A DNA stretch of 64,000 nt from Agrostemma githago (GCA_958450325.1 OY288243.1:2766586-2830585); one strand, 5' to 3'; counted from the first letter of the stretch, positions 37,800 through 50,101 are shown. Numbers and translations: made by a program. Notes: a model not told the origin generated them from the sequence alone.

Positions 37800-39004
37800 C
37801 AGGGTCGTTCCTGACTATTTAGGGGCCCTAGGCGAAATAATAGAACGGGGCCCCTTTAAAAATAATCGTAATCGTTCTTTTTACTATTTTCGTTGATATC
37901 ATCCTCACACTTGCATTTGGGCCATAATTTTCATTAATTACTTTTCCAACAACAAATATTTCAATAATTTCTTGTTATTATGATTTCATTACATCTACGA
38001 CATTGCAATGCAATTCTAGGTAGCATTGTTTGCACGTTAACGTACAAATGATTCAGGCCGTCAAATGATATTGTGAGTATGATGACTCATAGATAGTGTA
38101 TAAATTTAAAATCCTTGAAATTAATGACTCATAAATAATTCATTATTCGATATTGTTTTTTTTAAATAGTTTTAATACAATCATTGATATATTGGTATAA
38201 ATAAAATGATAGCAACAAGAATCCTTAGTTTAAATTTTTTTAAAAAAATCATTACTTTAAAGTACTCCTATATAGCAAAAAATCATTACAATAAAAAGAA
38301 ACCGAAATGATAAAGACCCATTAAATAAGAAAAAATAAAGAGTCTTAAAAAAAACTAAGATAATTGATTGAGGCCTTATTAAATAAGGAAAAGTAAAGAG
38401 TAATAAGAAAAATGATAGCAACAAGAATCCTTAATTTAGAATTCCAAAAAAATTACTTCCTCCGTCCATTATTTATCGGTCCACTTCTTGAATATATGTG
38501 AGGAGTATTTTAATGGAGTGGAGCGATAAATAGTGGACGGAGGGAGTACTCTGTAGTTACTTTAAATCATACTACTTTTTTATACGGCAAAAAAATTATC
38601 ACGATAAAAAAAACTAAGATGATAAAGACCCATGATAGAAAAGAGTCATAAAAAAAGAAACTAAGTAAGGTAATTGCATTAATAAGGAAAGACAAGAGTC
38701 ATAATAAAAAGACTTACTCCGTAAGTAAAAAAATTGATTGGGGCCTCATTAAATAAGGAAAAATAAAGATTAATAACAAAAAACTACAAAATGCTTGGGG
38801 CAAGGCTCGAACCAAGGATGTCACCGCGCCATTGGACTTTAGATATGTTGGTTAACCAACACACCAAAGCAAATCTACTACCACTTTTTAATAGCTAAAT
38901 TGCTATTATAGTTGTATCAATCAGACCTTTTCCTCTCTCTAGGCCCCTTTCAAGCATGGGCCCTGGGCCGCCGCCCCACCAAACAGGGCTCAGGGCCGGC
39001 CCTG
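37800..39004. mobile_element. Non-autonomous hAT element, 1,205 bp, with 8-bp TSD
   Basis: The left end starts CAGGGTCGTTCCTGA and the right end is the near inverse (reading inward CAGGGCCGGCCCTGA). The element is flanked by identical 8-bp repeats GCTATGGG at 37792-37799 and 39005-39012. An 8-bp duplication and CAGGG termini are diagnostic of the hAT superfamily. The interior is AT-rich without a transposase frame, so it needs an element elsewhere to move. A Stowaway-like MITE is nested inside (38456-38546). Confidence 0.9.
38456..38546. mobile_element. Stowaway-like MITE, 91 bp, nested in the hAT element
   Basis: Termini CTTCCTCCGTCC and GGACGGAGGGAG are flanked by TA on both sides (38454-38455, 38547-38548). 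The arms continue to pair through ATTTATCG and CGATAAAT. TA duplication and CTCCGTCC ends fit the Tc1/mariner-derived Stowaway type. Confidence 0.85.
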
Positions 39005-39012
39005 GCTATGGG

Positions 39013-40109
39013 TGACCAACTACATGTTGAACCTCCCTTATTCAACTTCTCTTACTCTTCTTATTCTTCTTCTTCACATTTCGTCTTCATTTTTGGTCAT
39101 TGATAATTTTTTTTAACGTTTCGCAAAATTCAACTTCAATTTTTTTCCACGATTAGTCCTATAGGGGTCATAAAAAAATGTTTTTATTGTTGTTTAGACT
39201 TTCACGACCGCAACGGACCCAATAAAATTCAAGAAAGTTACAACAAGTCATAATTGCCGGTAATAGCAAGTCAAAATTCCGTGCACAACAAAACGAGATT
39301 AATGAAGATGTAGTTGATATTAAAATGAGATTAAATATAATTTGGATTATTTTAAGAAGTACGTGCATAGTTGAAATTATTTTTATGAAATAATTTTTTA
39401 TGTTTTTTTTTAATTCTACACATTACATGAGAAACTTGTGATGTTGATTTTCTAGGAGTGTTATTATCACTCTTCTCGAGCTATTTATCTTAAAAAAAAA
39501 AAAAAAAGAAAGAAATTATCATACTCGGTTGAAGAAGATCTCTTCATCACTAATCCGAATAAATGAAAGTCATTAGCTGTGTTGACATTTTGTTTTCAAA
39601 AACACTTACATGTGGAGTTGCATTTAAGTTTGAGTTGCGCCAAATTGGTAAAAAAAAGTGACATGTAGGTGACAAATTGGTATTAAAAAAAACCATATAC
39701 CGTAATTTTTAAGAATTTTGGTTTCCAACTCGATTTTTTTCCTGTTTGTATCGGTTTAGTCTGAAAGAAAATCAAAATTACCATTAATAGGAGTATATTT
39801 TTTCTTAGAATATTATTCTTAAAATTATTATTTACCTATTTAATCCGGTTTAATCGATCCGGTTCAAAGGACGAAATTTTTCGACCGATTTAAACGAAAA
39901 CGTTTTACACAACAGGTAAACTAGTACGACTGTACCAAGTCCTCGTAATCTAATCTAAAACAAGTAGTCAAAGTTAACCCATATTTTAATGACCCAAAAT
40001 TAGCAGCAGACAAACAAATCCGAACCTAACAAAACCCGGTTCAGACTGAGGACCACCTAGAGACTGAGACCTAGTTAGATTAGCGAACCATTTGAAAACA
40101 AAATAGAAA
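39013..40109. other. Intergenic upstream of cyclin B2
   Basis: AT-rich, with poly-A/T tracts near 39110, 39495 and 39660. No gene or named repeat could be supported. Confidence 0.5.
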
Positions 40110-40186
40110 TAACCGTTGGGGGGGTGAAGCAAGCCAGGAGGAAAGAGGAGATCCGGCTCCTCAACGGCTATGAAAACTAGCCGTTA
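40110..40186 (+). promoter_or_regulatory. Cluster of three MSA (mitosis-specific activator) elements
   Basis: Three copies of YAACGGYYA occur within 77 bp: 40110-40118 (minus, CAACGGTTA), 40162-40170 (plus, CAACGGCTA) and 40178-40186 (minus, TAACGGCTA). The MSA core AACGG is bound by three-repeat MYB factors that switch on G2/M genes, including B-type cyclins. The cluster lies about 520-590 bp upstream of the cyclin ATG, upstream of a CT-rich leader. Confidence 0.85.
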
Positions 40187-40596
40187 TTTTCAAATAAAAA
40201 ACACCGACATTATTCCTATGTTCTCTCCTCCTCTTATCATCTCTTCCTTCCCCCCTCACTCCCTTCTTTTTTTTCTTTCCTTTTTTTCCTCAATAATAAT
40301 TTCTTACTTAATTAATAATTTTCCAATCCATTATAATGAACCACCTTACACCATCTTCAACAATCAATCAGTGTCATTGATTCAAAGAATCTAGAGAGAG
40401 AAAGTTTTTGCAGTAATCTGTGTAATCTGTAATCTTCTTTCTTCTTCTCTCTCTTTATTCAATTCAATTCAATTCAATTCACTGAAGAAGAAGCATACAC
40501 AAAATAAAATTAAAATAAATCAATAACGGTCGATTTTGATTGGAATTCATTTCTTGGTGGCATCATTAACTTCATTTCAAATATTTAGTTATCTGG

Positions 40597-40697
40597 GTAT
40601 GATTCTTCATCTGGGTTTTGTGATTTCATCTTTATTATTCGATTCGATTTTTGTTATTTTAAATCCTCCCCCCATCATTTATTCTTCTTTTGTGTAG
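40597..40697 (+). other. Probable 5' UTR leader intron of cyclin B2
   Basis: The donor is GTATGA after CTGG, and the acceptor TTTTGTGTAG lies four bases before the ATG, with a T-rich tract between. There is no coding frame across it. Confidence 0.55.
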
Positions 40698-40700
40698 AAA

Positions 40701-43230
40701 ATGGCTGGATCAGATGAGAACAATCCAACCATAATCACCCAATCAAACATTTTGCAAGGTTTGATTTTTAGTCCCTACTGATTGTTTGATTTCAAAAACC
40801 CTAAATTTTTTAGATTGGGGGGTTTTTGATTTGATTTAATTTGAATTGGGAATGTATGAATAGGAGGAGGAGGAATGAATCAAAATCATGCAGCAAAGGG
40901 TCAGAAGATGATGGCACCCATCGGACATAATCGGAGGGCGTTAAGAGATATTAATCGCAACTTCATTGGAGCTCCTCCTTCTTATGCTTGTGCATCCAAT
41001 AAAAGAACCAACTTTGGGTAATTAATTACTCTTTTCTTTTCTTAAACCCTAATCACTCACTCAATCTTTGCTTGAGTTCTTGTTTATCGAGTCGGGTTAT
41101 CCTTTGCTGAATTGGGGTTTCTTTGATTTCAATGATATCAATCAGTAAAGATGCAATCTCCGAGAGTAATCTGGCTAACTCCGGTCATCATCGCCCCGTT
41201 GTTAGGTAAATGCATTGCTAATCTTTCCATGTTTCTATCGAATTCATGTTTTTGTTGAATTGGGTTTTCCTTGGATTGTCATTTGCTGATTTGGGGTTTC
41301 GTTTGATTCGATATTTATCAGTAAGGAGGCAATCTCAGAGAATAATGTGGCTGCTGTCAATCGCCCCGTTACTAGGTATAAATGCATTGCTAATTCTAAT
41401 GACAATGTCGTTCGGGTTGATTGATTTTGTTTGTTGGTTGAATCTGATCTTTGTGTTGTATGTGGGTTTGTTATATGTATAGGAAGTTTGCTGCACAGAT
41501 GGGAAATGTGCATCACTTTATCACTGAGGTACCCACCCCCTGAGAGATACTTTTGAAGCTTTAGTAGTAGGCCAACTTTCTTTGAGATTGATTTCTGATT
41601 TGGTGACGAAATTTGAACTAAAACACAGGAGATCAAGAAGCCAAATTATGCGAGTACGAGTGTGGACCTAGTCGATTGTACAATTATAGATGCAGATGAT
41701 TATAAGGGTGCCAATGAGAACGAAGTTCCGATGTTTGTGCAACACACTGAAGCAATGCTTGAAGAAATCGATTGTATGGTAAGTTGACGGTTACTGAAGC
41801 AATGTGGCAGGCATTCTTGTCGAAAGTGTGTGTTCATCGAAATTTAAAATTGTTGGGCAATGTTGGTTATTGATATTTGGTATGGTAGGCTGAAGAAGTT
41901 GAAATGGAAGACATAGAAGAGATGGTGTTGGACATTGACAGCATTGATAAGGATAATCCACTCGCAGTGACCGAGTATATCGATGATATATACACCTATT
42001 ACAAGAAAATAGAGGTGAGTTTACATGAAACGGGCGAAATAAATAATCATTAGTACCGAAATCAGATTCCGTGAGCGAAACCCTTAATATCGTCGGTGTG
42101 AATTGCAGAGTGGTAGTTGCGTCCCCTCGAGCTATATGGAGGTGCAACCCGATATTAATGAAAGGATGAGAGCTATTCTTATCGATTGGCTGATAGAGGT
42201 ACACCCAAACTATGATGTCAACAATTGTATTGTATCTAAAGAAAGGGTCATTTGTCATATGACAACAATTCTAACTATTTGTTTTAATGGTGGTTGATGA
42301 TTGATAATAGGTTCATTACAAGTTTGAGCTGATGGAGGAAACCCTGTATCTTACAGTCAATTTGATAGATAGGTTTTTAGCCCTTAAGCCTGTTGTGAGG
42401 AAAAAGCTTCAACTCGTGGGCGTCACGGCTATGCTCCTCGCTAGCAAATATGAGGAGGTCTCCGTGCCCGTTGTTGAAGATCTCGTTTTGATATCTGATA
42501 AGGCCTACTCCAGGCAAGAAGTCCTTGAAATGGTAAGGGCTATTGCAGATTTCACCACTGTACTTGGAATCATGGGAAATTGATCTGATTTAATCTTTTG
42601 TTGGATGTAAAATAGGAGAGATTGATGGTGAATTCTTTACAATTCAATATGTCGATTCCGACCCCATACGTCTTCATGAGACGATTCCTTAAGGCAGCTG
42701 AAGCAGACAAAAAGGTACTTCCATTTTAAGTTTTAACAATGCAAATACTCAATTGTTCTTTTAATCAAATTAAATGTGAGACTAATATTGGCTGTTTCGT
42801 AACAGTTGGAGCTCGTGTCATTCTTCTTAATAGAGCTATGCTTAGTCGAGTACGAGATGCTGAGATACCCTCCATCGCTGTTAGCAGCAGCAGCGGTGTT
42901 CACTGGGCAGTGCACTCTAACAGGGTCTAATCACTGGAACAAGACCTGTGAGTGGCATTCTGGCTACTCTCAAGACCTCCTGATGTGAGCCTCTTTTACA
43001 AATCTTATCATCCTACTTACCAACTTCCTCCTGTTTTAATTAGTAAAACTAACTGTATACGACTTTGGTTTAGAAATTGTTCGAGGCAGATGGTGAATTT
43101 CCATCAGAAGGCGGCGACTGGAAAACTCACTGGTGTTCACAGAAAGTACAGTACATCCAAGTATGGATACACAGCTAAGCGTGAACCGGCTCTCTTTCTC
43201 TTAGACAATACTGGCTTGGGCTCGTGGTAA
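40701..43230 (+). CDS. CYCB2: G2/mitotic-specific cyclin B2-type, 464 aa
   Basis: Regulatory subunit of a mitotic CDK that drives G2/M entry. Exons: 40701-40758, 40864-41017, 41146-41205, 41322-41375, 41483-41528, 41629-41778, 41889-42014, 42109-42198, 42311-42532, 42616-42714, 42806-42984, 43074-43230; 465 codons with stop, all in phase. A leader intron probably spans 40597-40697. The destruction box RRALRDINRN sits near residues 43-52, marking the protein for APC/C. The cyclin core begins around YIDDIYTYYKKIE; the N-terminal box holds MRAILIDWLIEVHYKFELM and KYEEVSVP. The C-terminal cyclin fold follows (SIPTPYVFMRRFLKAAEADK). HYKFEL and the short end KREPALFLL resemble B2 rather than B1 cyclins. 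Exons 3 and 4 are a tandem duplication. Three MSA elements upstream fit G2/M expression. Confidence 0.94.
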
Positions 43231-43739
43231 TAATCATCCGCTGGTCACCGCGTTACTGTTTGAGCAACTTAAGTTGATCTTTCTCTACTTGACTGAATCT
43301 ATTTGTATTTCTTTTTGTTCCTTGTTTTTAACAACATTTAGATAAAAAAAAAAAAGAAGAAGCTTTCTTCTGAAAGCAATTATCAGAACTCAGAAGTGCA
43401 CCTGCACTTTGTAAGCATTGTCACATATTGGTTCATTGTGAATGAAACGATCGTTGAATAGATCGATCTTGATCATCCAAAACTTGTTGCATATACCTTT
43501 GAGATTGTGCGATGCTGGAACGGACACCAGTCGTGTACTCGTGTTATGCTAGTAGATGAAGAGATACACCAATACTTGGAGCCCTGGAAGTCTGAAATCT
43601 ATAATCACAGCTTCATTGTAAGGTTTTGAGAAAAATATGAGGCAAATTGAACTGGAAGGCTCAGGTATGCATCATACTATCACAAATTTATTTCGTTACA
43701 TGGAAAACCCAAATACTCATGCGAGACCTCACACGTAGG
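43231..43739. other. Cyclin B2 3' flank
   Basis: 3' UTR and spacer with an A-rich run near 43345. No gene seen. Confidence 0.5.
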
Positions 43740-45380
43740 ATAAGGTTACAAATAACCTTCGTAATTATTTTCGGCTATTTTTGAAACGGGCAAAAGTTGT
43801 AAATAACCTTCAAAATAACCTCTCACGTGGTGTATAACCGTCAAAATAAGTTGTTTTTGGAAAGGGTGAAAGTTATTCTAAAGGGCAAATGTTTTTCAAT
43901 GAAAACTTGTCTATAGAAACGTAATATGGGCATATTTTATTTTGGGACCCGAAAAACCGAGAAAACGTGGATATAACCTTCAACATCCGTCGTTTTCAGC
44001 TATTTTTGAAAAATGTGAAAGTTGTTTTAAAATGCGATTTTTTTTTGACGAAAACTTGTCGATAGAAACATAATAATTAATAATAATTGTTTGAACCTTC
44101 TCACACTATATAAAATGGAGTATGAAACTCGTTTGACTGGATGCGAAACGTCTCAAAAGACAATCTGACTTTAATATGTCTTTAGCGAAAGACCAAATGC
44201 CATTCATAATACACCGAGACATTTTATTTGATGTAAGGTTTGTTCAGAGCGTATATGGGCATATTTTATTTCTGGACCTAAAAGGACGAAAAAATGTGGA
44301 TAATAACCTTCAAAATCAGTCGTTTTAAGTTATTTTCGAAAAGTGTGGAAATTGTTTTAAAACGCGAATATTTGTTGAAGAAAAGTAGAAAACTTGTTGA
44401 TAGGAACGTAATACTTAATAATATTTGTTAGAACCTTCTGACACGATATAAAATGGAGTACGAAACTTGTTTCGACTAAATCCGAAACGTAAGACAATTT
44501 AATGGCATTGAAATGACTCTAGAGAAGACCAAATGACCTTCAAAATACATCGGGGCATTTTATTTGGTGTGGAGTTTGTTCAGCGTGAATATGAGTGTAC
44601 TTTATTTCGGGACCCAAAATGACGAAGAAACGTAGATAATAACCTTCAAAATCGGTCGTTTTTGGCTATTTTTGAAAAGTTCGAAAAATTGTTTTAAAAC
44701 GCGAATATTTTTTGACGAAAATTTGTCGATAGAAACATAATAACTTAATGCCACGATAAAAATGAAGTGTGGAACTTGTTTCGACTGAATCTGAAATGTC
44801 TCAAAAGACAATCTTATGGCTTTAAAATGTTTCTAGTGAAGACAAAATGATATTCATAATACACCGACACATTTTATTTGGTGTGAAATTTGTTCAGGCG
44901 AATATGAGCATATTTTATTTTGGGACCTAAAAGGCTGAAAAAACGTAGATAATAACTTTCAAAATCGGTCATTTTCGTCCATTTTCGAAAAGTGTGAAAA
45001 TTGTTTTAAAACGCGAATATTTGTTGGAGAAAACTTGTCAACAGGAACGTAATACTTAATAATATTTGCTAGAACCTTTTGACACGATATAAAATGGAGT
45101 ATGAATTTTTTTTCGACTAGATCCGAAACGTCTCAATAATCATTATTTGGCATTACGTTCCTATCGATAAGTTTTAGTAAAAGCATATTTGCGTTTGAGA
45201 ACAATTTTAAATTCTTTCAAAAACAGACGAAAAAGACCGATTTTGAAGGTTATTATCCACGTTTTTAGGCCATTTGGGCCCCGAGATAAAATGGGAGCAT
45301 ATTTGCGACGAACATATCTCTCACCAAATAAAATACCCGGTGAATTATGAGTGTCATTTGGTACTCAATAGTCTTTTACA
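43740..45380. repeat. Satellite-like array of 310-340 bp units, last unit inverted
   Basis: A repeated unit carries the landmarks CATATTTTATTT, AATAACCTTCAAAATC, GTTTTAAAACGCGAATATTTG, AACGTAATACTTAATA and ATAAAATGGAGT. The landmark ATTTTATTTG recurs at 44221, 44557 and 44871, giving spacings of 336 and 314 bp; a diverged unit lies to the left. From about 45140 the same landmarks run in reverse order and complement to about 45375. No long ORF is present. A tandem array with an inverted end may be a minisatellite, or the inside of a foldback- or Mutator-type element. Confidence 0.8.
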
Positions 45381-45985
45381 TCATACACCTTATATAATGA
45401 CATGAATAATAAGTATAAGTACAAGTACAGAGTATATAGTAATGTGAAACAAATACATAAGCTATTAGATAGCGATAATAGTTTATCTCTTTTATAAAGT
45501 GTTTCGCTTTAAAAGCCAAAACACGAATACATTTGAATGTATTTTAGTAATGTTCACGTTTTCTAACTTACACTCATTTTTAATTCATATAGAAATAAAC
45601 TTCCTCCGTCTCGTTCATTTATTTGTCTTTGATTAAAATACTTCTCAAAATGCAAAATAATAGATGGAAATGGAGATATCAAGTTTCTCTTCTATAAAAG
45701 TAAAGAGGAAAGCATCCTTCCCTATTTCCCCATAGGCTACAAACATAAGAGATAACGGTAAGAAAGACGATTCCATCTTAATCACGTTTAGACTGTAATT
45801 AAAAAACGGTTCATAGCCAAGAGCCAGAGTTCATCAGTATTTAAACTATATCTAATACAACTATGAAAATATCAGGGAAAAAAAAGGGAAGAAGAGATAC
45901 TTGAGCGATCACGAGAGTAGTGTCCATACCCACAAGCAAACACATGAATATTGAGCTAGAAGGCTAAACTTGGGTGATGTTTGCT
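45381..45985. other. 3' flank of F-box copy 1
   Basis: Parts of this stretch (about 45465-45960) match the flank 54230-54450 of copy 2, so the duplication extended past the coding region. A lone CTTCCTCCGTCTCGTTC near 45600 looks like one end of a Stowaway-type MITE; its partner end was not found. Confidence 0.5.
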
Positions 45986-47705
45986 TCAAGTTGGCTCATC
46001 GTCCCTGGATTGGGTCTCACTATCCTTTATAGAAAGGAGGCTTTCCATGTAAGAAAATATTCCGTGACACAGATGACGTCCTTGAAACGCAAGATCCTTT
46101 ATTTCCTGCGTATTTAGATCGCACAAGACCAGTTTCCCTCGTACGACCTCTGCTAGAACTTTGTTGAATTTCCAGAAACCAATAGGACCGAAACATTCTG
46201 GGATTGGTCTTAGGGTAAATCTCTTGCTCCATGTCCCATCATTTAAGGTCCATGTATCAAAAATTTGGGGATCTTTACGGACACTAAAGAAAGCAAGAGA
46301 ATCCTCGTACATTCCAAGGCTGTTACTAGCCGGGTGCTCATAGTTAGGAATGGATAGCTCTTGAAAGGAATCGGAAGTCATGTTGAAAGAAATTATCAAC
46401 TCACATAAGTTTTCGTCATCATACTCATTTGATCCCAACCAGAAGCAACATCCTTTCACAAGAATGTAAGATGTGTTGTTTTCCAAGTCGTACCGTCGAG
46501 CCAAATCCCCACAATATTTCCAGGAGTTTGTCCTGAGGGAGTAAACGAAAACGGACTGAGGATAACTGACAGAAGTGTCAACATTCCAGTAATTATAAAT
46601 AACGACCACCTTATAGTCTCTGGTTACGGGATCCAAGCCGAAATTAAAGTACTCCAGTACAGATTCAATGGGACCCGTCGGAGGATTATGCTCGAGAGTT
46701 ATAGGAGGTAAGGTTCTAACCTCATTGATTGTCGGATTCCACAACGCACGGAAAGAATTCTCACATACATAATACAAGCCATCACAAGGACCATAGAGAT
46801 AAGTATTGTAACAGGGTATATGATAGAGCACCTCATCATCCAGAATGCGAGGAGTTTCATCAACAAACAATTCAAATAACTGTTGCTCAGCAGTTGTCAC
46901 TTGATATACAGCAAGGAGGCAGTTGTCGTTGCATTTACCACGATTATTTTAGACATGCTTGGATATAAACCGAGGGCTTGAAAGAATGGCGTACCATGTT
47001 TTACAAACGCTTTTATACTGCAACACCTCTTTCGCGGGCAACCACGACAAAATCTCAATCAACACATTTTCGGGCAAACGATTTCCATTCTCTGGTGCAA
47101 TGCTAATTGATCTTGCATTTTCCCGTTCCTTCTTTGCTCTACATAATAACGAAACCCAACATAAGATAACAAACCTAACTTCGTGGATTCAGTCTCAATA
47201 ACCTTGAAAACCTAAGTAACTAGATTGAAAACCCGGGTTCGCGTTGATACATAAGAATCGGCCACACAATACTGATTAATATTAAGTTTTGCCCTAATTT
47301 GTTTATTGTTTATTGTCAAGTAACATTCAATATTTGCCAGTATTCGATATTGGGTCATTCATTCTCCATATTCATTGTGGATTGGCAAGCTTATAGCTTA
47401 TGATGTGTTAGGAAGCCCTCGCCTAAACGAAACCACTCCAAAACCCAAGTAACTAGATTCAAAACCCGTGTTTGAAAGCCTTCGGCCAAACGAAATTCTA
47501 TATTCACAAGTACTATTAAACCAGGATTCGATCTCAATAATCTCGAAAACCCTAAGTAGAAAATGGGGGATGAATATCATAAATCAAAGAGGCAGAAAAT
47601 TGAAGTGCAGAAAGAAGAGAAAATTGACCTTAATTTCAAGAGCTCGAGTAAAGAGGAATTAGGGTTTGGGTATCTATCGGTATAACGATGGAGGGAAAGC
47701 GCCAT
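45986..47705 (-). pseudogene. F-box/FBA protein gene, copy 1, one nonsense codon
   Basis: Paralogue of the intact gene at 54482-56579. Coding order: exon 1 47705-47629 (77 bases, starting MALSLHRYTD), intron of 490 bp, exon 2 47138-45986. The F-box is recognisable (RLPENVLIEILSWLPAKEVL...VCKTWYAILS). At 46951-46949 a TAA replaces the lysine codon of copy 2, at codon 89, the very end of the F-box. Everything after it is in frame to the normal end, including the FBA region. Expressed protein would be an F-box without a substrate domain, or, from the Met at 46900, an FBA domain without the F-box. A sequencing error at one base would change the verdict. Confidence 0.85.
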
Positions 47706-48177
47706 TGCTGCTGCAACAATTCAACCTTCAAAACACAAACAAACAAATTTGTAATCAAATCACTAACAAAATTACAGTAATCAATTGATTGAAGTAATCG
47801 AATTGAACTTTACGATCAGTCGAAAATTACAGTAATAGAGGGGAATACGACGATCAATTAATTTAGATTGTTCGAATTAATTGACAGAAATTTGATCAAT
47901 TGGATTAGATTGTTCAATTCAAATTAATAAGCATGAATTTGATTGATAGATTAATTGAACTGAATTGATCGAATTTTAAGTAGAAAATATCGAAAATATA
48001 CCTGAATTTGATTAGGGCGTAATTCAATGTTTAATTGCAAGATAATAATCCCTTAAACGAATCGGATTTTGAGACCGGTTATTGTCGGGTAGACCTAGCA
48101 AATGGGTTAGCTGGGTCGGGTTCAGATAGGGTCGGCTTTGGGTGGGATAACTTTCGGGTGTTAGAGAAATGAGTAGG
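47706..48177. other. Duplicated promoter of F-box copy 1
   Basis: The region just upstream of exon 1 shares long stretches with 56580-56930 and 63203-63620 (for example ATTGGATTAGATTGTTCAAT), so about 300-400 bp of promoter was copied with the gene. Confidence 0.65.
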
Positions 48178-48422
48178 TCTCCTGAGAGACGGTCTCTCAT
48201 TAACTTTACTTAGAGACTAAGTACAAATGAAAGTAACAGTGTTACCAAACCTAATAGAATTAGATACGATTAACATAAAAGAGTATACAAATATAGAGAG
48301 GGTACGGTGATTATAAAAATAGATACAAAACAAAGTTATCATTTAAGGATACGAATATGACATAGAGAGTGGTACTGAAGAGTGGTCTCCCAATAAGTTA
48401 TTGAGAGACCGTCTCTCCCAAG
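48178..48422. mobile_element. Inverted-repeat MITE family A, copy 1 (~245 bp)
   Basis: Its ends are inverted: GAGAGACGGTCTCTCATTAA at the left, TTATTGAGAGACCGTCTCTC at the right. The interior (ACTAAGTACAAATGAAAGTA to AAGGATACGAATATGACATA) is shared with 58183-58377, proving a dispersed family. Non-coding. Confidence 0.75.
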
Positions 48423-48618
48423 AAATTAGGTTGACTTCGGATCGTGTCAGGTTATTTTGGGTTCGGATCATTTTCGGGTTTGCTATTTTCAATTTTTTTA
48501 GGGTATTGAACTATTGACTCGTTTGCTATAATAACATTCGGATATGTTCTGGGTTAGACCGGGGTAAACTCGCCTCTTCAGTTTGAATTAATCGAATTAG
48601 AAAACACCGAAGATGAAC

Positions 48619-48815
48619 CTTTTTTTTTAAGGGAAATGTGGTTGTCTTATATTAAATCAATCTCCGCTAACTCAAGAAGAGCTTGCGGGAAATCAGACCC
48701 AATTACAATCTTGTCACATACTGACGGGCACAGCCGAGCAGTCTGGTGAGCCACGGTATTACCTCCACGTTTCACATGGACACACTTACTACACGCGAGA
48801 AAGAACTTAATAAAG
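48619..48815 (-). mobile_element. 5'-truncated LINE retrotransposon (RNase H tail)
   Basis: On the minus strand the frame reads HVKRGGNTVAHQTARLC and continues to LLELAEIDLI, a stop at 48649-48647, and a short trailer ending in an A-run (T-run on the plus strand at 48620-48628). R-G-x-N-x-x-A-H is the end of the RNase H domain of plant LINEs. Only this tail remains, as expected from incomplete reverse transcription. Confidence 0.75.
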
Positions 48816-50101
48816 ACAAAACTTTATCGACACAAAGACCAATTGGGGTGCTAAACACCGAATTTAGGTCGAGTCGCCAATTTTGTGATCTAATTATTTT
48901 CGGATTCGATATCCCCTAACTCCTTAGAAAATCCGAGTTTAAATTTATCGTAAACAAGTCAGCAAATTCAAACTTAACTTTTTTTTTTTTGGCTTAATTA
49001 ATACGAGTATTTTATATCTTAAATAACTTTTTTTTTTTTCCAAATTTTATAACTCAAATAATTTTATGCACGGTTGTATGGTATGACAAAGGAAGAAATC
49101 ATCATTTTGACTTATCTAGAAACGAACCCCCTACCTCAAAGTCGAGAGTTAGACCCCTTCTGACCTTATTGGCACATGAAAAACAATAAAAGAACGATTG
49201 TTATTAGACCGTCTCATATGAGACCTCCTATAATCACATAATTAGGGCTACTCAATGCCCGACAAAATGCTCATTTTTTCGGGTGAAATTATAGTAACAT
49301 CTTAATCCTGAGTCTTGACTTTTACGTACTGACCTCGAATTGTTACCATACATCACGTAAATATCTACCGTTATTTTGCAAGTTCTTCACCATCGCTTCC
49401 ACTTCCGAACTACTCATCGCAACCTGAAAAATAATCACGACACAAAATTAACGGGTTTGGTTTGGTTGACACTTAAGAATCATTTATGCAATTGGTCGTG
49501 ACCCATACACATGTGATACGAGGTCTAATTTTACTCGACAACTAAAAACAGATTATTACCCATTCTTGCAAAATTGTGTGTGAAGGGTTCGGTGAACATC
49601 CCGAGCCATGCCCTTGGTGTCACCATCTACGCATAAATACTTTCCTTTCGCTATTACGTTTCATATATCGGAAGCCTGAATTTGGGACCGATTATATTTT
49701 TTACAAATTCGTCGCAATCAAGAGCCAATTCTTTTACCAATTTAGCACCTATTTTTTTTTTTACCAATTAGTCACTTTCTATACCACTTTTTTTACCCAC
49801 TTCATTATTTTGCATGCTCTCAACCACCAGTATCGATTTTACTCCTCACATTTTACCACGCTCGCTTAACGGAATGTGTATATATATATCATCATCATCG
49901 CATATACATGTATGTCAAGATCATACATTAAAGTGTATGTAGCAGAAGTGAGCAGAAGTGTATGTCAAGATCACATTTTACTCCTCATAAAGTCACTAAT
50001 GTATGTAGCAGAGAAGTGAGCTAGAGTAGTTACTCCAAAGTTTACCCACTCCATATCCATCGAAATTCAAAGTTAAGATTTCATACAAAAATTCAACAAA
50101 T
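48816..50101. other. Intergenic upstream of the RIP gene, TE-like
   Basis: A segment near 48850-48950 (around TTAGGTCGAGTCGCCA) resembles sequence I associate with Ty3/gypsy LTR elements; this is weak. A GAGACCGTCTC-type motif lies near 49208. A TATA-rich run near 49880 could serve the RIP gene. No gene supported. Confidence 0.4.

Noticed and set aside
49576..49869. 97-aa frame upstream of the RIP gene
   Set aside because: Phe/Tyr-rich translation of AT-rich DNA, no motif and no splice context.
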